64,000 bases of DNA. Source: Megalobrama amblycephala. Lineage: Eukaryota > Chordata > Actinopteri > Cypriniformes > Xenocyprididae. Of this stretch, positions 59,901 to 64,000 are shown one piece after another; positions within the stretch are counted from its first letter, which is position 1; each line of letters begins with the position of its first letter. The DNA lies in the NCBI RefSeq assembly GCF_018812025.1, contig NC_063054.1, forward strand, positions 38,804,396 to 38,868,395. The letters run 5' to 3'. Position numbers and translations under genes: made by a program. The notes under the pieces were generated by a model, which worked only from the letters and a program-made list of their open reading frames with translations, ran no database searches and was not told where the DNA came from.

Positions 59901-60931
59901 TTTTCCTTGGATTCTAATTCTAATTAATTTAAATCTGCATAAATTTGCAATACAATAAACGCAAACATGATGTATAAATTTTACAATTTAAATTACAAAT
60001 AATTATAACATTAAATTCATCGAATTATTGTGCATTACAGTGGAAAATGTTTTTAATTATCACAATGCAAAAATCTTAATGCTACTAAAAAGGATGAATT
60101 CTATTCATAAAACATAATATGATATTTTTCATTGGATTCTAATTAATGTAAAACTTTTTTTATTCTTAAATCAGCATAAATTTGCATTGCAATAAATAAA
60201 ATATTTGTATAAATATATTACAATCAGATTATTTTGCATTACAGAGAAAATGTGCTTAATTATCACAATGCAAAAATCTTAATGCACCTTAAAGGATTAA
60301 TTTTATTTATAAAAAAAAAAATGTACATTTTTTCATTGGACTCTAATAAGTGTCATGCACTTTAAATCAGCATAAATATGCAGCACAATCAAGTATTTAA
60401 CTATTTAAATTACAAAATTACAAATAATCATACATTATCATAGATTATTTTGCATTACAGTAATGAGGTGAAGAGAAAAAAGTGCTTAACCTGATAATAT
60501 GATGTTATATTTTGATTTTGGAGTGAGATATGAGCCGGACGTGTGTCTATAAATCAGGTTTATTTCTGAAGCCGCATCTCAACGAATGCAGAAATTGAAT
60601 TTGTTTCATATGTGATGAAGTTTGCATCATTGATGAATCAATCTGTATTGTGTAAAGATCTGACTGCACAACTGCCTTAACTGTCATGTAGGAGCATCTG
60701 ACCTGGGTCTTTCCGGATGAAGGTGTAGACGTGGATGCGAGTGCCGGTGCTGCCCGCGTCGAACATGATGCCGTAGAAGATCTGGCTGGAGTTTGCAGGA
60801 CGACTGAGTGAAGGAAGAGCGTTTCCGAACCTCACAGAGAAATCAGCAGCAGCAGCAGCAGAAGAAGACATCATCCAGACGGGCAGCAGATGCAAAACCC
60901 AGGCCAGGACCTTCATCATCATCATCATCAT
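50904..60931 (-). CDS. entpd5: Ectonucleoside triphosphate diphosphohydrolase 5 (ER UDPase)
   Basis: ER-lumen/secreted nucleotidase that hydrolyses UDP and GDP, supporting glycoprotein folding. The zebrafish orthologue is needed for bone mineralisation. Thirteen coding exons in transcription order: 60931-60703, 59085-59006, 58931-58788, 58711-58636, 56410-56375, 56255-56167, 56029-55950, 55718-55657, 55574-55473, 51872-51729, 51326-51270, 51176-51061 and 50987-50904, giving 432 residues (human 428). The N terminus is six methionines, then a signal peptide. Apyrase regions: [16 protein letters not shown] (ACR1), [10 protein letters not shown] (ACR2), ILAWITVNF (ACR3), [14 protein letters not shown] (ACR4) and WALGAA near the end (ACR5). 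All junctions are GT-AG and in frame. No damage seen. The start could be any of the six ATGs. Introns are full of repeats. Confidence 0.95.
52085..52680. repeat. CCTAGTYGGAAATT minisatellite in entpd5 intron (right block of intron 9)
   Basis: Short units of about 13-15 bases (TTCCTAGTTGGA, AATTCCTAGTCGG) in irregular tandem, embedded in a longer repeat that also contains GGGAGAACGATTGCTGCT and ATGAATAATCATTTGAAGCA. That longer unit recurs at 52660-52860, 54340-54540 and 54780-54960. Confidence 0.8.
53011..54290. mobile_element. Palindromic TA-flanked element carrying a THAP-domain fragment
   Basis: Ends TGGAGTCAAATTAATGCCTT and its reverse complement, bordered by TA, inserted into the CCTAGTTGG repeat (GTTTC-TA on the left, TA-AGTTTCC on the right). 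Arms of about 390 bases are inverted copies (53011-53400 and 53850-54290). The central 450 bases hold a short reading frame resembling a THAP zinc finger. Confidence 0.83.
53567..53767 (+). CDS. THAP-type zinc-finger fragment of a transposase
   Basis: The 66-codon frame begins [14 protein letters not shown], followed by ISFYKL and HKWTQAV. This is the start of a THAP domain (Met-Pro/Val, CxxC-type cysteines, F-KL-P, then W). THAP domains occur in P-element, Kolobok and ISL2EU-type transposases and in derived host genes. The frame stops soon after, before the distal Cys/His pair can be placed, so it is a remnant, not a host gene. Confidence 0.6.
   Translation: MPKSCCVTRCTANKLKNPEISFYKLSTTKNECLRTHKWTQAVRQSATGHITIRNALEGVVIGDNIC
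54530..55290. repeat. CCTAGTYGG minisatellite, left block
   Basis: A denser array than 52085-52680: GTTTCCTAGTCGGAAATT, CATAGTTGGC and GCGATTCCTAGTCAG units of about 14 bases (pairs of about 28), best ordered from 54960 to 55280. It lies about 180 bases from entpd5 exon 9. Confidence 0.85.
56464..57697. mobile_element. Composite TTAA-flanked element with a passenger segment
   Basis: The outer ends are AGGGTCAGTTCACCC and its reverse complement, bordered by TTAA (56460-56463 and 57698-57701). Just inside the left end, 56483-56919 is nearly identical to 45457-45893 in the znf410 intron. A second left end with AGGGTTAGTTCACCC follows at 56920. From there to 57697 the element is a large palindrome (CCACGAGAATATTTTTGGAG versus its inverse; TGATTCGGAT near the centre at about 57290). 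Confidence 0.85.
57702..58635. other. Rest of entpd5 intron 4
   Basis: Mostly unassigned sequence. An ATA microsatellite is near 58291-58306. No element ends recognised. Confidence 0.45.
59110..60490. repeat. Diverged tandem array in entpd5 intron 1
   Basis: A unit of about 200-230 bases recurs about seven times, with landmarks TTTTGCATTACAGTAATGAG, AAAATGTGCTT, ATTGGATTCTAATTAGTGT and AATCAGCATAAATTTGCA (near 59219, 59399, 59628, 59833, 60033, 60232 and 60452). AT-rich and well diverged between units, so old. No coding region. Confidence 0.83.
60914..60931 (-). repeat. entpd5: Six-fold ATG repeat at the entpd5 start codon
   Basis: Six CAT units on the + strand give six in-frame ATG codons immediately after the splice acceptor (TTCAG). 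Any of them could start translation. Repeat slippage here changes only the number of leading methionines. Confidence 0.75.
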
Positions 60932-61177
60932 CTGAACTGGAGGAAGAAAACACGAGGCTGTCAGACTCTGATGGGGTTTATATACCACAGACACTCCCAT
61001 CAGCACAATTATTACAGTTATTAACATCTCCAAACATGACATTCCCCTTGAGGGACTCACATATGATCCGTCAGCAATAAATCCATCAGCGCAAGATTAA
61101 ACATGTGCATGAACAATATCAGCTGCTGATGAGACAAATCAACACAAATCAAACTCATTAATGTGATGTTCTCTCAC

Positions 61178-61600
61178 CTCAGACCGAAGCTCAGTCAGCA
61201 GGACTGGAAATCAGCCGAAATTATGGGTTTTGCAGCGCATGTTGAGTGTCGGGCTGCTGCAGCATCAGCATTCCCCGCTGCTGATCTGCTGAACTCATTA
61301 AAACTCTTCAAGACTTCAGGCGGCTTGATGTTGTTTATTCACTGCTAACTCGCTACACTTACACCCTAACTTCAACTAGTTTAGTTAAACCTTTAAAACA
61401 CGAGTAGAAGTTTTAAAAATAAGTCAGACTGTGAATCCTGAGCGTCTGTGTCGCGCACATGTACCGGTTTATGATTTATTGATTGTAAACGGCTCGTGTT
61501 TTTGACAGCAGCAGCAGCTCCGGCTGAACTCGAGTTTGATTGACAGCAGCAGGTGGTGACGCAGCAGCGTGTGGGCGTGGCCAGAGTATCACGCACTGAA
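61178..61600 (-). promoter_or_regulatory. entpd5: entpd5 noncoding first exon and promoter
   Basis: A minus-strand donor (TCTGAG then GTGAGAG) at 61178 marks the end of a noncoding exon. The upstream sequence to about 61600 is GC-richer, with a GC-box-like GGGCGTGGC on the + strand (61573) and CAGCAGGTGGTGACGC. The transcription start is not determined. Confidence 0.5.
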
Positions 61601-61619
61601 ATACGAGACAAACACGTGA

Positions 61620-62021
61620 TGTTGATGTCGCCTGGGAACCAGCAAAGGTTCTAATTAGTGTAATACATGTTTCTTTTCTTTTATTTAGATCAGCAGTTAT
61701 TTACAGTATAATAAATATATGTATAAATATTTTACTACTTTAAAGTCTAGTCAGCAAGAATAGAAATGATGCAGCTCCAGCCAAAATGTTTTTTGTTTTG
61801 TTTTGTCATTTCCAGCCTGTTTTAGGGCACATCTTTAGTTAAGATTAACTTGTATCACCATCATAAGAAATAAATGACAAAAAGCATAGAAATGTTAAGG
61901 TGATGTTGTGAAAGATATATGATGTTTATATAATATTTGCAATTCATGTTGGCAAAATTAATGTGTTTTGTGATGTATTATGCAATATCTGTAGTGTCTC
62001 CTTAACAGGAGAAAACAAATG

Positions 62022-62055
<34 letters not shown>

Positions 62056-62368
62056 AGCATTTGAGTCGTTCCACGAAACCGGTATGATTTGAGTCCCTCT
62101 GACCTTTTTCAGTGTATTTTATCTGTTGGGTCACCAAAATATGTTTTTAAAAGCTTTCTGTATTAATTGAAATGACTCCTTTAATAATGTTTAAAAACAT
62201 GACATACATTTTATCTTCATATTAGAAATTATTTTGTTTTTTTCAGTTAGGGTTAGGTAATGATTTTTCATGATTATTCATTAAAATCACATGATTTAGT
62301 TCCGTACCTCAGTATCCCCTCAACCCCGTTACACAAACCAGAATGAACTGATACTTATGTGACAACAT
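61620..62368. other. Intergenic stretch upstream of entpd5
   Basis: No gene seen. A CA microsatellite lies at 62022-62051. A partial relative of the AT-rich intron 1 unit is at 61650-61720 (GTTCTAATTAGTGTAAT, AGATCAGCAGTTATTT). Confidence 0.5.
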
Positions 62369-62370
62369 TA

Positions 62371-64000
62371 CAGTTTTTTACAGACGCTAGGACACATTTC
62401 TCAATTCTTAGGTCACTTTTGCAAAACTCTTCACACAGTTCTCCTAACCAACTTTCAGCTTGGCAAAGCAGTTCATTTCACATCCAAAATGCACTACAAA
62501 TACCAAAACACTTCATTCAGGTCTCAAATCAACTCATTCTTCCAGAACACTAGCAAAGGTTGACAGCCGACAAACACACTTTGTCTCCCACAAAACAATG
62601 ACATAAAAAACACTAACAACATGTAGCATTATACAATGTTTTCTTGTGTAAAACAAGGACATAACTCTGTTTATAATTCACTGCAATATATGTTACTGGA
62701 ATGAATCAGACATGATGCAGAATTCGTCAATATTTTATGTCGTTTATTTATTTTTATTTTTTTGCACTGAGTAATTCCAAAATACAAGAATCCACTGATA
62801 CAGATAAAATTAAATGCTATAAATCAATTGAATTGTAAGATTTACAGTTTTTTACAGACGTTAGGACACATTTCTCAATACTTAGGTCACTTTTGCAAAA
62901 CTCTTCACACAGTGAGCACAACAGAAGTCTATGTGGGCTAAACTGAGGATCAATTATCATTGCTTTGGCACAAAATGCATTCAATGACCACATCTCTCAA
63001 ATTTCATGAATTCGTTTCTCACTCAGACACAACAACTGCCAAAACTCTCTGTACGTACAGGCCAATCTGCACATGCTTACATACTGTTTTCAGAACTGTT
63101 AAACTTATGTTCAAAACAATAACATCATACAAAACTATATAAGAGCAATTTGCTACATTCCTGCAGTAATATTTTAATGAAATATATTTTAAATCTTAAA
63201 ATTAAATGCTATAAAAACAATTGAATTGTATCTGTATCAGTGGATGGTGTGTATACAAATTCTTGTATTTGGAATTATAAAAAAATATAAAAATAATTAA
63301 ACGACATAAAAAATTGACAAATTCTGCATCATGTCTGATTCATTCCAGTAACATATATTGCAGTGAATTATAAACAGAGATGTGTCCTTGTTTTACACAA
63401 GAAAACATTGTATAATGCTACATGTTGTTAGTGTTTTTTATGTCATTGTTTTGTGGGTGACAGAGTGTGTTTGTCGGCTGTCAACCTTTGCTAGTGTTCT
63501 GGAAGAATGAGTTGATTTGAGACCTGAATACAGTGTTTTGGTAGTTGTAGTGCATTTTGGATGTGAAATGAACTGCTTTGCCAAGCTGAAAGTTGTTTAG
63601 GAGAACTGTGTGAAGAGTTTTGCAAAAGTGACCTAAGAATTGAGAAATGTGTCCTAGCGTCTGTAAAAAACTGTAAAATATTGCTGTAGAAATGTAGCAA
63701 ATTGCTGTCTTATTCAGTTTTGTATGATGTTATTGTTTTGAACATAAGTTTAACAGTTTTGAAAACAGTATGTAAGCATGTGCAGATTGGCCTGTACGTA
63801 CAGAGAGTTTTGGCAGTTGTTGTGTCTGAGTGAGAAATGAATTCATGAAATTTGAGAGATGTAGTCATTGAATGCATTTTGTGCCAAAGCAACGATAACT
63901 GATCCTCAGTTTAGCCCACATAGACTTCTGTTGTGCTCACTGTGTGAAGAGTTTTGCAAAAGTGACCTAAGTATTGAGAAATGTGTCCTAACGTCTGTAA
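62371..64000 (+). mobile_element. TA-flanked inverted-repeat element interrupted by its own relative, cut by the window end
   Basis: The left part (62371-62842) starts CAGTTTTTTACAGACGCTAG after TA. The right part resumes at 63676 and runs to the window end, just before its expected terminus (the last bases are GTCCTAACGTCTGTAA). The intervening 62845-63673 is a complete copy in the opposite orientation. Small frames inside are not genes. Confidence 0.82.
62845..63673 (-). mobile_element. Complete inner copy of the same element, opposite orientation
   Basis: An 829-base element with ends CAGTTTTTTACAGACGTTAG and CTAGCGTCTGTAAAAAACTG, bordered by TA duplications (62843-62844 and 63674-63675). 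Its left half is the reverse complement of 63680-64000 and its right half the reverse complement of 62371-62840, which shows that it is the same family in reverse. Confidence 0.82.

Noticed and set aside
62359..63892. Short frames in the right-edge element (two near-identical pairs)
   Set aside because: They are mirrored copies of inverted transposon arms, with no coding signature.

Overview
The window is teleost nuclear DNA, most likely from a cyprinid fish. Genes are split by short GT-AG introns, the spacers are packed with fish L2-type LINEs, hAT-like, Tc1-like and TTAA-flanked inverted-repeat elements, and the genes are vertebrate. I assembled exon structures by hand from splice sites, frame and recalled family features. 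No database search was run.

Region 1 (about 1-20,500) is a tandem array of egg-coat genes: four copies of a glutamine-rich ZP-domain gene (fish ZP2 / ZPB type), all on the + strand. Each has a signal peptide, a Q/A/S/P repeat, a trefoil domain and a ZP module on eight coding exons. Exons 2-8 have the same length in every intact copy, while exon 1 varies with the repeat. Copies 1, 3 and 4 are open. Copy 2 is a pseudogene, with an L2 LINE inside exon 1 and two one-base insertions in exon 5. The spacers are also duplicated and carry LINE and hAT insertions. One hAT insertion has its empty site preserved in a paralogous spacer.

Region 2 (about 20,500-34,000) holds a VEGF-family growth factor gene, best called pgf, with six coding exons, a GC-AG intron and a very large TTATTGCTGCTG-type repeat in intron 3. 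A gene-poor stretch of nested inverted-repeat elements follows, with a CTCF-like and a YY1-like site near 32,870-32,905.

Region 3 (about 34,000-62,000) holds cipc (+, CLOCK-interacting pacemaker), znf410 (+, five C2H2 fingers) and entpd5 (-, ER nucleoside diphosphatase). znf410 and entpd5 converge tail to tail. PGF, CIPC, ZNF410 and ENTPD5 all lie on human 14q24.3, so this is a conserved synteny block with the fish zp array attached. The genes do not form one pathway.

The right edge (about 62,370-64,000) is one TA-flanked inverted-repeat element interrupted by a second copy of itself in the opposite orientation, running off the window. Most noncoding sequence is transposon-derived. I saw no convincing tRNA, rRNA, CRISPR or bacterial-type feature.
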